DNA from: Sphingomonas sp. 1F27F7B
Lineage (GTDB): Bacteria > Pseudomonadota > Alphaproteobacteria > Sphingomonadales > Sphingomonadaceae
Assembly: GCF_005503355.1 (NCBI RefSeq)
Contig: NZ_SCMK01000006.1
Span: 1-64,000 of the forward strand
Length of the DNA: 64,000 nt
Direction of reading: 5' to 3'
In this document: piece after piece, positions 26,652-35,340 of the stretch
How the letters are laid out: each line of letters begins with the position of its first letter
Position numbering within the stretch: position 1 is the stretch's first letter
Notes under the pieces: model-generated
The model's database searches: none
What the model saw: the letters and a program-made list of their open reading frames with translations, nothing else
What the model was told of the DNA's origin: nothing
Made by a program: the position numbers and the translations under genes

Positions 26652-27476
26652 TCAGAGACGTGTCTCGCCCGGATAGGCGAAGAGCAGGTCGCTGCCTGCC
26701 TCGGCATGGAGGTTGGCGCTGCCCTGGAGCGTCACGCATTCGCCGGCGCGGAAAGCCACGCCGTCAACCACGCCTTCGCCCCGCAACGGGATCAGCCAGC
26801 CGGTGGTGCCGTCGGGCAGGTTCAGCGTGCGCGGGCCGCCTTCCCAGCGCTCGAGCACGAATTTCGGCCCCTCGACCAGTATCTCGCGGCCGTCCGCGAC
26901 GCGCCCCGGCATCGGATGCGGCGTGTAGGGGACGGGATCGGAGACGGCGATGCCCTGGTCGAGATGGAGCTCGCGGGGGCGCCCATAATCGTAGAGGCGA
27001 TAGGTGGTTTCGCTGTTCTGCTGCACTTCGACCAGCGTGATCCCCGCGCCGATCGCATGGATCGTGCCCGAGCCTGAATAGAAGAAATCGCCCGCCTTGA
27101 CCGGCTTCCAGTCGAGCAGCTCCTCGATCGAGCCGTCGAGCGCGGCGGCGCGCAGGGTCTCGCGGTCGACGGGCTGCGTGGTGCCCAGCGCGATCGTCGA
27201 ATCGGGTTCGGCATCCAGGATCACCCAGCATTCGTCCTTGCCGCGCGGCAGCCCGGCGGCATGCGCCTGCTCGTCGTCCGGATGGACCTGGACCGACAGC
27301 TTCTCGCTGGTGAAGAGATATTTGATCAGCAGGTCGGGCGAGCTGTCGCCCGGCGTCTGGAACCAGATCTCGCCCACCGGCTCCGCGTCCGCCGCCGGAT
27401 CGGCGAAGCCCGGCCACAGGCGGTGGCGGCCCCAGGGTTTGTCGACGCGGTGGGTGGCGAGCAAGGTGGCAGTCAC
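26652..27476 (-). CDS. manA: Class I mannose-6-phosphate isomerase, short form
   Basis: The enzyme interconverts mannose 6-phosphate and fructose 6-phosphate and feeds GDP-mannose synthesis. The 274-residue cupin protein has zinc-ligand segments SVQVHPDDEQAH, KDECWVIL and GTIHAIGAG, plus VEVQQNSETTYRLYDYGR. The length is that of the compact bacterial form, not the 400-residue type I enzyme. It is divergent from bamD, 119 bases apart. Confidence 0.88.
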   Translation of the reverse strand: MTATLLATHRVDKPWGRHRLWPGFADPAADAEPVGEIWFQTPGDSSPDLLIKYLFTSEKLSVQVHPDDEQAHAAGLPRGKDECWVILDAEPDSTIALGTTQPVDRETLRAAALDGSIEELLDWKPVKAGDFFYSGSGTIHAIGAGITLVEVQQNSETTYRLYDYGRPRELHLDQGIAVSDPVPYTPHPMPGRVADGREILVEGPKFVLERWEGGPRTLNLPDGTTGWLIPLRGEGVVDGVAFRAGECVTLQGSANLHAEAGSDLLFAYPGETRL

Positions 27477-27595
27477 GAATTTCCTCCCGAATCAGGGCTC
27501 GCTAGCGCAACGCGCGGCACCTGTCGCGGGTCCGCCGCAATCCCGCCGCGAAAAGGATTGTTTGACGCCACTGGACCGGGCTAAGACCCCCATCC

Positions 27596-28417
27596 ATGCG
27601 TACTCCCACCACTCGCGCGCTCGCGCTCGCTCTTCTCCCGGTTCTCGCGCTCTCGATGGCCGGTTGCGCCAAGAAGGGTGGCGGCAAGGATCTTCCCTAT
27701 GTCGCGCGCGATGTCGGCACGCTCTATTCGACGGCCAAGCAGAAGCTCGACGCGCACCAGTACAAGCTGGCCGCCGCGCTGTTCGACGAAGTCGAGCGCC
27801 AGCATCCCTATTCGGTCTGGGCCCGCCGCGCGCAGCTGATGGGTGCGTTCAGCTATTATCTGAACCGCGACTACACCGAATCCATTTCGTCGGCGCAGCG
27901 CTTCCTCGCCGTCCATCCGGGCAACCGCGACGCGCCCTATGCCTATTATCTGATCGGCCTGTCCTATTACGAGCAGATCCAGGACGTGACGCGCGACCAG
28001 AAGATCACGCAGCAGGCGCTCGATTCGCTGGGCGAGCTGACGCGCCGCTATCCGAACACCAAATACGCCGCCGATGCGCGCCTGAAGATCGACCTCGTCC
28101 GCGATCACCTCGCGGGCAAGGAGATGGAGATCGGCCGCTTCTACGAGACGCGCGGCCAGTGGCTTTCGGCGACGCTGCGCTTCCGCACCGTGGTCGACCA
28201 GTATCAGACGACCACGCACGTGCCCGAGGCGCTGATGCGGCTGACCGAAGCCTATCTCGCACTCGGCGTGCCCGAAGAGGCGGAAAAGGCCGCGGCCGTG
28301 CTCGGCGCCAATTATCCGGGCACTGACTGGTACAATCACGCCTACAAGCTGATGCAGCAGAACCAGGGCAAGCTGAAGCAGGCCGAGGCGGCGGCGGTGG
28401 TCAAGCCCGCGAGCTGA
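27596..28417 (+). CDS. bamD: Outer-membrane assembly lipoprotein BamD
   Basis: BamD is an essential lipoprotein of the BAM complex that inserts outer-membrane proteins. The 273-residue protein has the lipobox LSMAGC (Cys24). Five TPR-like repeats follow (YKLAAALFDEVERQHPYSVWARRAQLMGAFSYY, FLAVHPGNRDAPYAYYLIGLSYYEQI, RYPNTKYAADARLK). A likely promoter upstream reads TTGTTT, 18 bases, TAAGAC. recN follows, an order that is common in alphaproteobacteria. Confidence 0.95.
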   Translation: MRTPTTRALALALLPVLALSMAGCAKKGGGKDLPYVARDVGTLYSTAKQKLDAHQYKLAAALFDEVERQHPYSVWARRAQLMGAFSYYLNRDYTESISSAQRFLAVHPGNRDAPYAYYLIGLSYYEQIQDVTRDQKITQQALDSLGELTRRYPNTKYAADARLKIDLVRDHLAGKEMEIGRFYETRGQWLSATLRFRTVVDQYQTTTHVPEALMRLTEAYLALGVPEEAEKAAAVLGANYPGTDWYNHAYKLMQQNQGKLKQAEAAAVVKPAS

Positions 28418-28431
28418 TGCTCGGGGCTTTC

Positions 28432-28446
28432 GTTCCTGTTAAGTTC
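28432..28446 (+). promoter_or_regulatory. LexA box before recN
   Basis: GTTCCTGTTAAGTTC is an exact match to the alphaproteobacterial SOS box GTTC-N7-GTTC. It lies 20 bases before the recN start. RecN is a classic SOS gene, so the site is very likely functional and gives recN a damage-inducible promoter separate from bamD. Confidence 0.85.
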
Positions 28447-28465
28447 CTGCGATAGGGTGAGGCGC

Positions 28466-30127
28466 ATGCTGACTGCGCTGGCCATTCGCGACGTTGTCCT
28501 GATCGAGGCGCTGGACTTGGAGTTCGGCGCCGGGCTCGGCGTGCTCACCGGCGAGACCGGGGCCGGCAAGTCGATCCTGCTCGACGCGCTCGGGCTGGCG
28601 CTGGGCGCGCGCGGCGAGACCGGGCTGGTGCGCCAGGGTGCGGTGCAGGCCGTGGTGACGGCGACCTTCGACGTGCCGGCGCGGGACGGCGAGGTCGCCA
28701 ACCTCTTCCACCAGAACGGGCTGGAACTGGAACCGGGCGAGCCGCTGATCGTCCGGCGCATCGTCAAGGCCGATGGCGGCAGCCGCGCCTTTCTCAACGA
28801 TCAGCCGGCCTCGGCCGGCCTGCTGCGCGAGCTGGCGCCGCATCTGGTCGAGATCCATGGCCAGCATGACGATCGCGGCATGCTCAATTCCCGCGGGCAC
28901 CGGGCGCTGCTCGACGCCTTCGGGCGTTGCGATGCCGGTCCGGTGGCGATTGCACACAAGGCCTGGCGCGACGCCGAGGCGGCGCTGGCGGTGGCCCGGG
29001 CCGAGCAGGACGTGGCGGAGCGCGATCGCGAATGGCTGGAGCATGCCGTCGCCGAGCTGAAGGCGCTCGCACCCGAGCTGGGTGAGGAGGAGACGCTTGC
29101 CGAGCGTCGCGCGGGGATGCAGCGCGGCGAGAAGATCGCGGGCGAATTGCAGGGCATCGCCGAACTGCTCGACGGCTCGGAAGGGGGGCTGAGCCAGCTC
29201 CGCCAGGCCGCACGGGTGCTGGAGCGGATCGCCGGGGACCATGAAGCGCTTGCCGAGGCGCTGGCCGCGATCGATCGCGCGATCACCGAGGCCGCCGAGG
29301 CGCAGGACCGGGTGGACGCTGCCGCCGAGGCGCTGGCCTTTGATCCCGCCGCGCTGGAAGCGGACGAGGCGCGGCTGTTCGAACTGCGCGGGCTCGCGCG
29401 CAAGCATCGGGTCCAGCCCGATGATCTGCCGGCGCTGCTCGAGGACCTGGCCGGCCGGCTGGAGCGAGTTGAGAGCGGCGGGGCGGGGATCGCGAAGCTG
29501 GAAGCGGCCATGGCCGATACGCATCGTGCCTATGCCGACGCCGCAAGGACGCTTTCCGCCAACCGCACCATGGCGGCGGCCCGGCTCGACGCGGCGGTGG
29601 CGACCGAATTGAAGCCGCTCAAGCTCGACGCCGCGCGCTTTCGCACGGTGGTGGAGCCGCAGGCGGAGACGGGTTGGTCGAGCTTGGGCATGGACCGGGT
29701 GGAGTTCGAAGTGTCGACCAACCCCGGCGCGCCTTTCGCTCCCCTGGTCAAGATCGCCTCGGGCGGCGAACTCTCGCGCTTCATCCTGGCGATGAAGGTG
29801 GCGCTGGCGGAGGAAGGCGGGGCGCGGACGCTGATCTTCGACGAGATCGATCGCGGCGTTGGTGGTGCGGTGGCCAGCGCCATTGGCGAGCGGCTCGCCC
29901 GGCTGGCGGGCACGGCGCAGGTGCTGGTGGTGACGCACAGCCCGCAAGTGGCGGCGCGCAGCGCCCGCCACCTGCTCATCGCCAAGAGCCATGATGGCAC
30001 GGTGACGCGCACCGGCGTCACGCCGCTCGACGCGGCCGAGCGGCGCGAGGAGATCGCCCGCATGCTCTCCGGCGCGGAGATCACCGACGAGGCGCGGGCC
30101 CAGGCCGAGCGGCTGATCGCGGCCTAG
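28466..30127 (+). CDS. recN: DNA repair protein RecN
   Basis: RecN is an SMC-like ATPase that acts in double-strand break repair. The 553-residue protein has Walker A GETGAGKS (29-36), a long coiled-coil middle (about 155-360) and a C-terminal ABC signature ASGGELSRF with Walker B TLIFDEIDRGVGG. ATG at 28466 is chosen over GTG at 28457. A LexA box lies just upstream. The end overlaps the convergent HTH gene by four bases. Confidence 0.97.
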   Translation: MLTALAIRDVVLIEALDLEFGAGLGVLTGETGAGKSILLDALGLALGARGETGLVRQGAVQAVVTATFDVPARDGEVANLFHQNGLELEPGEPLIVRRIVKADGGSRAFLNDQPASAGLLRELAPHLVEIHGQHDDRGMLNSRGHRALLDAFGRCDAGPVAIAHKAWRDAEAALAVARAEQDVAERDREWLEHAVAELKALAPELGEEETLAERRAGMQRGEKIAGELQGIAELLDGSEGGLSQLRQAARVLERIAGDHEALAEALAAIDRAITEAAEAQDRVDAAAEALAFDPAALEADEARLFELRGLARKHRVQPDDLPALLEDLAGRLERVESGGAGIAKLEAAMADTHRAYADAARTLSANRTMAAARLDAAVATELKPLKLDAARFRTVVEPQAETGWSSLGMDRVEFEVSTNPGAPFAPLVKIASGGELSRFILAMKVALAEEGGARTLIFDEIDRGVGGAVASAIGERLARLAGTAQVLVVTHSPQVAARSARHLLIAKSHDGTVTRTGVTPLDAAERREEIARMLSGAEITDEARAQAERLIAA

Positions 30128-30417
30128 CCGATCAGCTTGCCCAGGGCTTCGAGATAGGCGGCGAAGGCCTTGCGCCCCTTGGGCGTGATCCGGGCGCGAG
30201 TGAGCGGCTTGCGGCCCATGAAGCTCTTCTCGATCAGGATATAGCCGGCCTCTTCGAGCTTGCGCAGATGGACCGAGAGATTGCCCTGGGTCGCCTGCAG
30301 CAGCGCCTTCAGCTCGTTGAAATCGGCGACTTCGGCGTCGACGAGACAGGCCATGATCCCCAGCCGCATGCGACCGTGGATCACGTCGTCGATCTTGCCG
30401 ATGTCGAAGCCGGACAT
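30124..30417 (-). CDS. Winged-helix transcriptional regulator (MarR/ArsR-like)
   Basis: The 97-residue protein is a single winged helix: DVIHGRMRLGIMACL, FNELKALLQATQGNLSVHLRKLEEAGYI as the recognition helix-turn-helix, and a wing with GRKPLTRARITPKGRKAF. It is of the stand-alone type that dimerises on short palindromes. It is the third gene of an operon with a membrane protein and an acyltransferase. A 27-bp dyad overlaps the operon promoter, so autoregulation is likely. Confidence 0.85.
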   Translation of the reverse strand: MSGFDIGKIDDVIHGRMRLGIMACLVDAEVADFNELKALLQATQGNLSVHLRKLEEAGYILIEKSFMGRKPLTRARITPKGRKAFAAYLEALGKLIG

Positions 30418-30419
30418 GC

Positions 30420-31043
30420 TCAGCCGCGCGCGGACCGCCAGAGCACCCAGCCGGGCAGCGCCATGAGCAGCAGCAGCCCGAAGCCGAGCAGGAGCAGCAG
30501 CGGCGCGACCAGCCCCTTGTTCAGCAGCACCGCCATGGCGACGGCGCTCAGGTGCCAGCCCGCGGAGACGATCCCCAGCCAGATCCGGCGGCGGATCGCA
30601 AAGGCGATGTACCAGACGGTGCCCTGCACCACGAATATGGTGATTGGATGGAACATCCACAGGAAGATCTCGCCCCGGCTGATCGCGAGATAACCGAAGA
30701 TCGTCGCCGTGGTGAGCGAGGCGATGCCCGCCCCGCCGAATGCCGCGTTGAGCGCGCGCGTCGCCACGCCGTGCTGCGACTGTCGGCGGTCATGCCATAC
30801 GACATAGCCGATCAGCACGAGGAAGATCAGCGTCGGCGCCAGGGTGAGCAGCAGCCCGAACAGATTTTGCGGCCAGGCGAACCAGCCCGCTTCCTGCCCC
30901 CAATAGAACAGCGCCTGCACGCCATAAAGCAGCCCTGCCCAGAACAGCAGGAACCCGAGGGAGGACTGAGCCTGTCCCCCCTCGGATACCAGCGCTTTCA
31001 GGAAGACGATGTCGTCGCGTGCGGTATCGAGTTCCCCGCTCAT
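30420..31043 (-). CDS. Multi-pass membrane protein of unknown function
   Basis: The 207-residue protein starts MSGELDTARDDIVFLKALVSEGG. It has five to six hydrophobic helices between about 28 and 200, with HDRRQSQHG between the second and third. It sits two bases from the HTH gene and overlaps the acyltransferase gene by four bases. Regulator-membrane protein pairs of this kind are common but uncharacterised; the membrane protein might sense envelope state or modulate the regulator. Confidence 0.75.
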   Translation of the reverse strand: MSGELDTARDDIVFLKALVSEGGQAQSSLGFLLFWAGLLYGVQALFYWGQEAGWFAWPQNLFGLLLTLAPTLIFLVLIGYVVWHDRRQSQHGVATRALNAAFGGAGIASLTTATIFGYLAISRGEIFLWMFHPITIFVVQGTVWYIAFAIRRRIWLGIVSAGWHLSAVAMAVLLNKGLVAPLLLLLGFGLLLLMALPGWVLWRSARG

Positions 31044-32257
31044 GCCGTCTGCATCTCCATCCCCGGTTTCGCCGCGCCCCATGCCAGCTTGCGGCCGTTG
31101 AGCCATTTGCCGATCCAGCTGTGGCGCACCAGCAGGTGATAGCTGGCGAAGAGAATAAGGAAAGCGCCGCCAGTGACGATCCCCCATTTCACCAGCGCCG
31201 GCACGCCGAGGCCGAATATCGCGACTTGCAGCGCCATCACCACGGGCAGGTGGATCAGGTAGATCCAGTAGGAAGCGTCGGCGACGTAGCGGATCGCCGG
31301 GCGTTCGCCCGAGAGGAAGGTCAGTGCCGCGCCGATCAGGCCCAGCGTCCAGCTCCAGACGGCGAGCGCATAGCAAAGGGCATAGGCGTTCCTCGCGTCG
31401 TCCGCGGCCATCGGCGTCACTACCGGAGTGGTGCCGATCTGGGCGAGACAGGCGATGGTGAGCGCCACCGCCACCACGAGATGCGCCGGCCACCAGCGCG
31501 CGACTGCCATGAGCAACGGACGCTGCCGCTCGAGCAACCAGCCAAAGGCAAAGGCGGTGCCGAAGCCGGTGAGCGCGGCCGCATTGGGGAAGAGGCCGGT
31601 GTCGGGCGTCGGGATGCCGAACCAGCCCATCCAGTTCGGCGCCCAGATCAGCGCGATCCCCAGCGGCGCGGCGAGCAGCGGTGCCGATGCAGGCGTGGCC
31701 GTGACCAGGCGCATTGCCGGATCGACGATGCGCGTCCGCAGCCGCTCGTCCCGGTCGACCAGCATGGCCAGACCGTGCAGCGCCAGTGCCGCTGCATAGA
31801 AGAGGATCAGCAGATAGAGGAACCACAGATGCGTGAGCGGGAAGGTGTCCGGCGTGATCGCGGGTGGCGGCGGCGCCTTGGCGGGCAGCGTGCCGCCGTT
31901 CATCGCCGCCGCGCCCCAGATCATGCAGGCGACGATCCCGCTGATCACGATCGGCCAGAAGACGAACAGCGGCAACATGATCCGCTTGGTCCGGTTCGCG
32001 ACGAAACCGCGCGTGCCGCGGCGCTGGAGCAGCATCCGTCCGAAGAAGCCGGCGATCACGAAGAACAGCGTCATGCGGAACAGGTGCGAGACGTAGAAGA
32101 AGATGCCGATCCCTTCGTTCGGCGCGTCGCGGACCATCCAGAGCTGTGGCCCCGGCAGATAGGGTAGCGCCGCGTGGAAGGCGACGCCGAGCAGCAATGC
32201 CCCCGCGCGTACCGCATCGAGCGCGTGCAGCCGCCCGGTGGAAGTTTCAGCACCCAT
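31040..32257 (-). CDS. Acyltransferase-3 family membrane protein (OpgC-like)
   Basis: The 405-residue protein has about ten helices and the acyltransferase-3 layout. RLHALDAVRAGALLLGVAFHAALPY at the start carries the catalytic-type histidine. FFVIAGFFGRMLLQRRG, HLWFLYLLILFYA and YWIYLIHLPVVMALQ near the end are family segments. Such enzymes O-acylate periplasmic glucans, polysaccharides or lipids. ATG at 32257 is used. It is the promoter-proximal gene of a three-gene operon. Confidence 0.88.
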   Translation of the reverse strand: MGAETSTGRLHALDAVRAGALLLGVAFHAALPYLPGPQLWMVRDAPNEGIGIFFYVSHLFRMTLFFVIAGFFGRMLLQRRGTRGFVANRTKRIMLPLFVFWPIVISGIVACMIWGAAAMNGGTLPAKAPPPPAITPDTFPLTHLWFLYLLILFYAAALALHGLAMLVDRDERLRTRIVDPAMRLVTATPASAPLLAAPLGIALIWAPNWMGWFGIPTPDTGLFPNAAALTGFGTAFAFGWLLERQRPLLMAVARWWPAHLVVAVALTIACLAQIGTTPVVTPMAADDARNAYALCYALAVWSWTLGLIGAALTFLSGERPAIRYVADASYWIYLIHLPVVMALQVAIFGLGVPALVKWGIVTGGAFLILFASYHLLVRHSWIGKWLNGRKLAWGAAKPGMEMQTA

Positions 32258-32310
32258 GACTTGCCCTTTCCTCACACCGTCCGTCCAGGCCGGCGAATCG
32301 CGATATACAT

Positions 32311-32337
32311 CAACAGGTTTGTAAAACAAACTTGTTG
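32311..32337 (-). promoter_or_regulatory. 27-bp dyad operator of the acyltransferase-HTH operon
   Basis: CAACAGGTTTGT (32311-32322) and ACAAACTTGTTG (32326-32337) are 12-bp arms with one mismatch around AAA. On the gene strand the site overlaps a likely -35 (TTGTTT) followed after 16 bases by TATATC as -10. The operon start codon is 54 bases downstream. The operon encodes its own winged-helix regulator, the obvious ligand. Confidence 0.75.
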
Positions 32338-32430
32338 GACCGGGCGGGCCGTGACGCTGGCCGTGCGCCGGGAACATGGGGCCGCTCCGACGAGGTGCCC
32401 CCATGTTCACGAAGGGCGTCGGCTCCGGGC

Positions 32431-32568
32431 CCAGGGCTCATTCTTCCTTCGTCACCCCGGCCTTGAGCCGGGGTCCCGCTGGCCGTCCCCTGGCAAGAAG
32501 CGGCCAGGCCCCGGCTCGAAGCCGGGGTGACAAGGGGAATCGGATATTTGCCTGGGCGCGCAACCTGG
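32431..32568. repeat. Dispersed element with a second core type, copy G
   Basis: The core (32451-32531, 81 bp) has arms GTCACCCCGGCCTTGAGCCG and CGGCTCGAAGCCGGGGTGAC, unlike the 135-bp core of other copies. The tails match theirs: CTCATTCTTCCTTC on the left and GGATATTTGCCTGGG...CAACCTGG on the right. The boundaries are CCAG and CTGG, decayed from CTAG. The rest of 32258-32623 holds the operator above and no gene. Confidence 0.7.
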
Positions 32569-32623
32569 GGCCGCGGCTCGTTCAATGACGCCAGTCCCCG
32601 AGCCCGCCTGTCCGGGCGGCGGT

Positions 32624-32905
32624 TCAGGCGCGCGCGAGTTCGCGCATCATGTCGCGGCGAATATCGTCCTGTCGGGTGCGGATCATGCCGGGGATCAGCA
32701 GCGCGTCGATCAGCGCCCAGATGAAGCCGATCAGCACGAAATAAGACAGGATCTGCAGTATCGCCGAAACCGGCTTGCCCAGATAGAAGCGATGGGCACT
32801 GACGAACCAGAGGAACAGCCACAGCAGATAGGCGACGACTACGCTCGGCGCGTCGTTGGTCACGCGCTGCTCGACGAGCGTCAGTTCGGCAATCGAGAGC
32901 GCCAT
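32624..32905 (-). CDS. TM2-domain protein
   Basis: The 93-residue protein has the TM2 hairpin. One helix (VVVAYLLWLFLWFVSAHRFYLGK) ends in the conserved HRFYLG motif, and a second helix (LQILSYFVLIGFIWALIDALLIPGMI) ends in the conserved acidic region. The C-terminus is charged (RQDDIRRDMMRELARA). ATG at 32905 is used. Function of bacterial TM2 proteins is unknown. Confidence 0.85.
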   Translation of the reverse strand: MALSIAELTLVEQRVTNDAPSVVVAYLLWLFLWFVSAHRFYLGKPVSAILQILSYFVLIGFIWALIDALLIPGMIRTRQDDIRRDMMRELARA

Positions 32906-33142
32906 CTGCTTCCTCTTGGTTTCCGGCCGGGAATCTAGAGGCGCCGCGACATGCGTCAATCGATTCGGCCAGCGCTCGGGTCGTCGCACCGGCGCCTCGC
33001 CCTCCCGAAGATGAACGGAACCGCGGGCCGCGCGACAGCTTGCGACACAAAGACGCAGGGATCGGGACAAGCATGCGACAGGCGCTGCGCATACCCGGTT
33101 TCAGGCCGCAGGGGCGGCCCGGTTTCAAAAGAGGAGCGTAAA

Positions 33143-33499
33143 ATGAAGAAGTTCACCCTGATGCTTGCCGGCCTCGGCATCGCCGCTTCGGCCGTTCCGA
33201 TGACTGCCGCGATGGCCGCGTCATATCCGGCGCCCGCCTATCAGGCATGGCAGTCGATCAATGGCCGTCAGGCGAATCTCGACGCCCGCATCAACCAGGG
33301 CGTGCGCTCGGGCCAACTCACCCGTAGCGAGGCGGCCCGTCTCCGCGCCGAGTTCAACAGCCTGGTCCGGCTCGAAGCTCAGTATCGCCGCTCGCGCCCG
33401 GGCCTGACGCTCGCCGAGCGCCGTGACCTGGATCGCCGCTTCGACGCGCTTTCGGCGCGTATCCGCGTCCAGAAGCATGATCGCCAGCACCGCTGGTAA
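33143..33499 (+). CDS. Small exported helical protein of unknown function
   Basis: The 118-residue product has a clear signal peptide (cleavage about residue 25, AAMAA). The mature part is helical and rich in Arg and Gln (NGRQANLDARINQGVRSGQLTRSEAARLRAEFNSL), with an SSEAxRLR-type pattern found in other short sphingomonad periplasmic proteins. GAGGAG lies seven bases before ATG. A terminator follows. Function is unknown. Confidence 0.75.
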   Translation: MKKFTLMLAGLGIAASAVPMTAAMAASYPAPAYQAWQSINGRQANLDARINQGVRSGQLTRSEAARLRAEFNSLVRLEAQYRRSRPGLTLAERRDLDRRFDALSARIRVQKHDRQHRW

Positions 33500-33559
33500 G
33501 CGCACGCAGACTCCAAGCAGGCTCCCCTTCCCCGATCCCCCAGGGGGACCTGACCAGGA

Positions 33560-33585
33560 CGGGCTCCGCCGAAAGGCGGGGCCCG
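33560..33585. terminator. Terminator hairpin between convergent genes
   Basis: CGGGCTCCGCC pairs with GGCGGGGCCCG around GAAA with one mismatch. It lies between the small exported protein (plus) and the SleB hydrolase (minus). The T-run is weak. Confidence 0.55.
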
Positions 33586-33598
33586 TTGCCGTGCCGGC

Positions 33599-34642
33599 TC
33601 AGCGCAGCGGCTTGCCGCTGTCCTTCCACTTGTCGAGAATCTGCGATTCGCCATTGTCCGCCGGCGTGGCGGCGGGCTGGGGCCGGGGCGCATAGCCGCC
33701 GATCGGCGTGCCGCTCTGGGCATAGGCCGGCTGGATGGTCTCGCGCGGCGTCGCGACTGGCATGGTGGTCTTGCCGGGCATCATGGGCATCGGCACAGGC
33801 ACCGGCATCGGCACCACCGGCGCGAGCAACGCCGCCAGGTCGGTCCGCACATGCGGCTCGGGCAGCGGCTCGCCGCCGCGATAGGCCTGGCGGAAGGCGG
33901 CGGCGGTGCCCCACCAGCCCTTCCAGCGATGGAAGAAATGGGCGCCGAACACGCCGGTCATCACCAGGCCGCGGTTCCATGCGGGCGTGACGGCATAGGT
34001 GTGATAATGCGTCGCCATCCCCACCGGTGCGAACACCTGGCCGGCGAGCGCGGCCGCCGCGACGCGGCTGGCGCGGTCCCAGGCCGAGCGGGAAGGCGCG
34101 CGGTCCATCGCGCCGTCACAGGCGAAGCTGAACTGGCAGCCGCGGCGCTCCGATCCCTGGAACACCACGCCGCACACGGTGGCGGGGAAGGCCGGATGGC
34201 GCACGCGGTTGAGGATCACCTGTGCGACGGCGCGCTGCCCGTCGGTCGGTTCGTTGGCGGCTTCGTAATAGATCGCCGTGGTCAGGCACTGGAGCGCGCG
34301 CGCCTTGTCCATGCCGCTGCCGGTGAGGTGGAAGGGCAGCGCCGGCTGGATCGATCCGTCCACGGGCGCATCCATGGCATCCGCCGGGATCGGCATGTCG
34401 GGAAGCTTGGTCGTGCCCGTCGTGCCTGCGCCGACCGCGGCATCCTCGTCGACGGCATAATAGAGCGCGGCGCCGGGGAAATGGTCTTCGGCCTCATAGC
34501 CGGTCACGGTCGGTCTGGGCTCGGCCTTGGGCTTGCTTGCCGGCGCCAGTGCCTGGGCGGAGAAGCCCGCGCCGATCAGCGACGCGACGATCGCCGCAGC
34601 GATCCCGCGTGCCTGCATCTTTGAGAAACGCTGCCAGAACAA
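33599..34642 (-). CDS. Cell-wall hydrolase, SleB type
   Basis: The protein (347 residues from TTG at 34642) has an N-terminal signal or anchor. A hydrolase-2/SleB domain follows at about 110-245, with LTTAIYYEAANEPTDGQRAVAQVILNRVRHPAFPATVCGVVFQG and RGCQFSFACDG; the Glu in YYEAANEP is the likely catalytic acid. A Pro/Met/Val-rich C-terminal tail (about 265-347) is low complexity. TTG is preferred because GGGATAGG precedes it; ATG at 34618 is possible. It probably cleaves peptidoglycan in the periplasm. Confidence 0.85.
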   Translation of the reverse strand: MFWQRFSKMQARGIAAAIVASLIGAGFSAQALAPASKPKAEPRPTVTGYEAEDHFPGAALYYAVDEDAAVGAGTTGTTKLPDMPIPADAMDAPVDGSIQPALPFHLTGSGMDKARALQCLTTAIYYEAANEPTDGQRAVAQVILNRVRHPAFPATVCGVVFQGSERRGCQFSFACDGAMDRAPSRSAWDRASRVAAAALAGQVFAPVGMATHYHTYAVTPAWNRGLVMTGVFGAHFFHRWKGWWGTAAAFRQAYRGGEPLPEPHVRTDLAALLAPVVPMPVPVPMPMMPGKTTMPVATPRETIQPAYAQSGTPIGGYAPRPQPAATPADNGESQILDKWKDSGKPLR

Positions 34643-34767
34643 AGTTGCGCCTATCCCGCCAGGGCCGTTTGCCCGTGCGCGGCAATAGCCGATTTCAGCG
34701 CCTCCCGCGCGCCCGGATTTCTCCGCGTCCCAGGACGAAACACTTGATGGTGAAGGTAATTTTTACT

Positions 34768-34989
34768 CTAGGTTGGGGCCTCATATTCCTTCAATCGTCA
34801 TCCCCTTCCCTCAATCGTCATCCCCGCGCAGGCGGGGATCCAGGGTAATGCGGGATATCGGCACCACCGCGCGAACGCTGTCCGGAGAGGACAGGACCCC
34901 GCCACCCCGGCTCCGCGCCTGGCCCTGGATCCCCGCCTGCGCGGGGACGGCGACGGAAAATCAGGTACTTGTTTGGGTTCCCAACCTAG
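34768..34989. mobile_element. Complete 214-bp CTAG-bounded element, copy E
   Basis: The element is 34772-34985, flanked by CTAG at 34768-34771 and 34986-34989. A 45-bp tail (starting GTTGGGGCCTC), a 135-bp core (34817-34951) and a 34-bp tail (ending GGGTTCCCAAC) mirror copy D, about 95% identical by eye and inverted. The right CTAG holds the TAG stop codon of the next gene. Inside the core the stem around GGAGA reads CTGTCC/GGACAG here but CCGTCC/GGACGG in copies B and C, a paired change. Confidence 0.87.
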
Positions 34990-35312
34990 TGCCCGCCGCC
35001 CGTCATGCGGGGCAGGAGCAGCAGGATCACCACCAGATTGACTGCCATCCCGGCGATCAGCAGTGGTTCGACCGGCTTGCTCGGCACCAGATAGCCCGCG
35101 AGCGCGACCGAGAAGACGCCGAACGCATAGGCATTGGCGGCGACCAGCGCCGGCGCCGCGCCCCGGTTCGGGATCAGCGCGGCGAGTACCATTACCGCGC
35201 CCACGGCAAGGTCGGGCACCTTGAACAAGGTGCTGGTCATCTGCCCGTCGAGCACGCGCCACGCCGTGAAGCCGCCGACGAGCAGCGAGAGCAGGCGAAG
35301 TGCAAGTAACAT
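34986..35312 (-). CDS. Small membrane protein of unknown function
   Basis: The 108-residue product has about four hydrophobic helices (3-18, 30-48, 55-75, 82-100) and little else. AGGGGGATCC precedes ATG at 35312. Its TAG stop codon is formed by the CTAG boundary of repeat copy E. It lies just upstream of tgt (28 bases) but is transcribed away from that gene's end on the same strand, so it may follow tgt in the transcript. Confidence 0.7.
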   Translation of the reverse strand: MLLALRLLSLLVGGFTAWRVLDGQMTSTLFKVPDLAVGAVMVLAALIPNRGAAPALVAANAYAFGVFSVALAGYLVPSKPVEPLLIAGMAVNLVVILLLLPRMTGGGH

Positions 35313-35340
35313 TGGATCCCCCTCTTTCGCTGCCGCGATC

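Noticed and set aside
34798..34952. Repeat regions as coding sequence for small proteins
   Set aside because: Translations differ in frame between copies, and conservation follows stem pairing, not codons.
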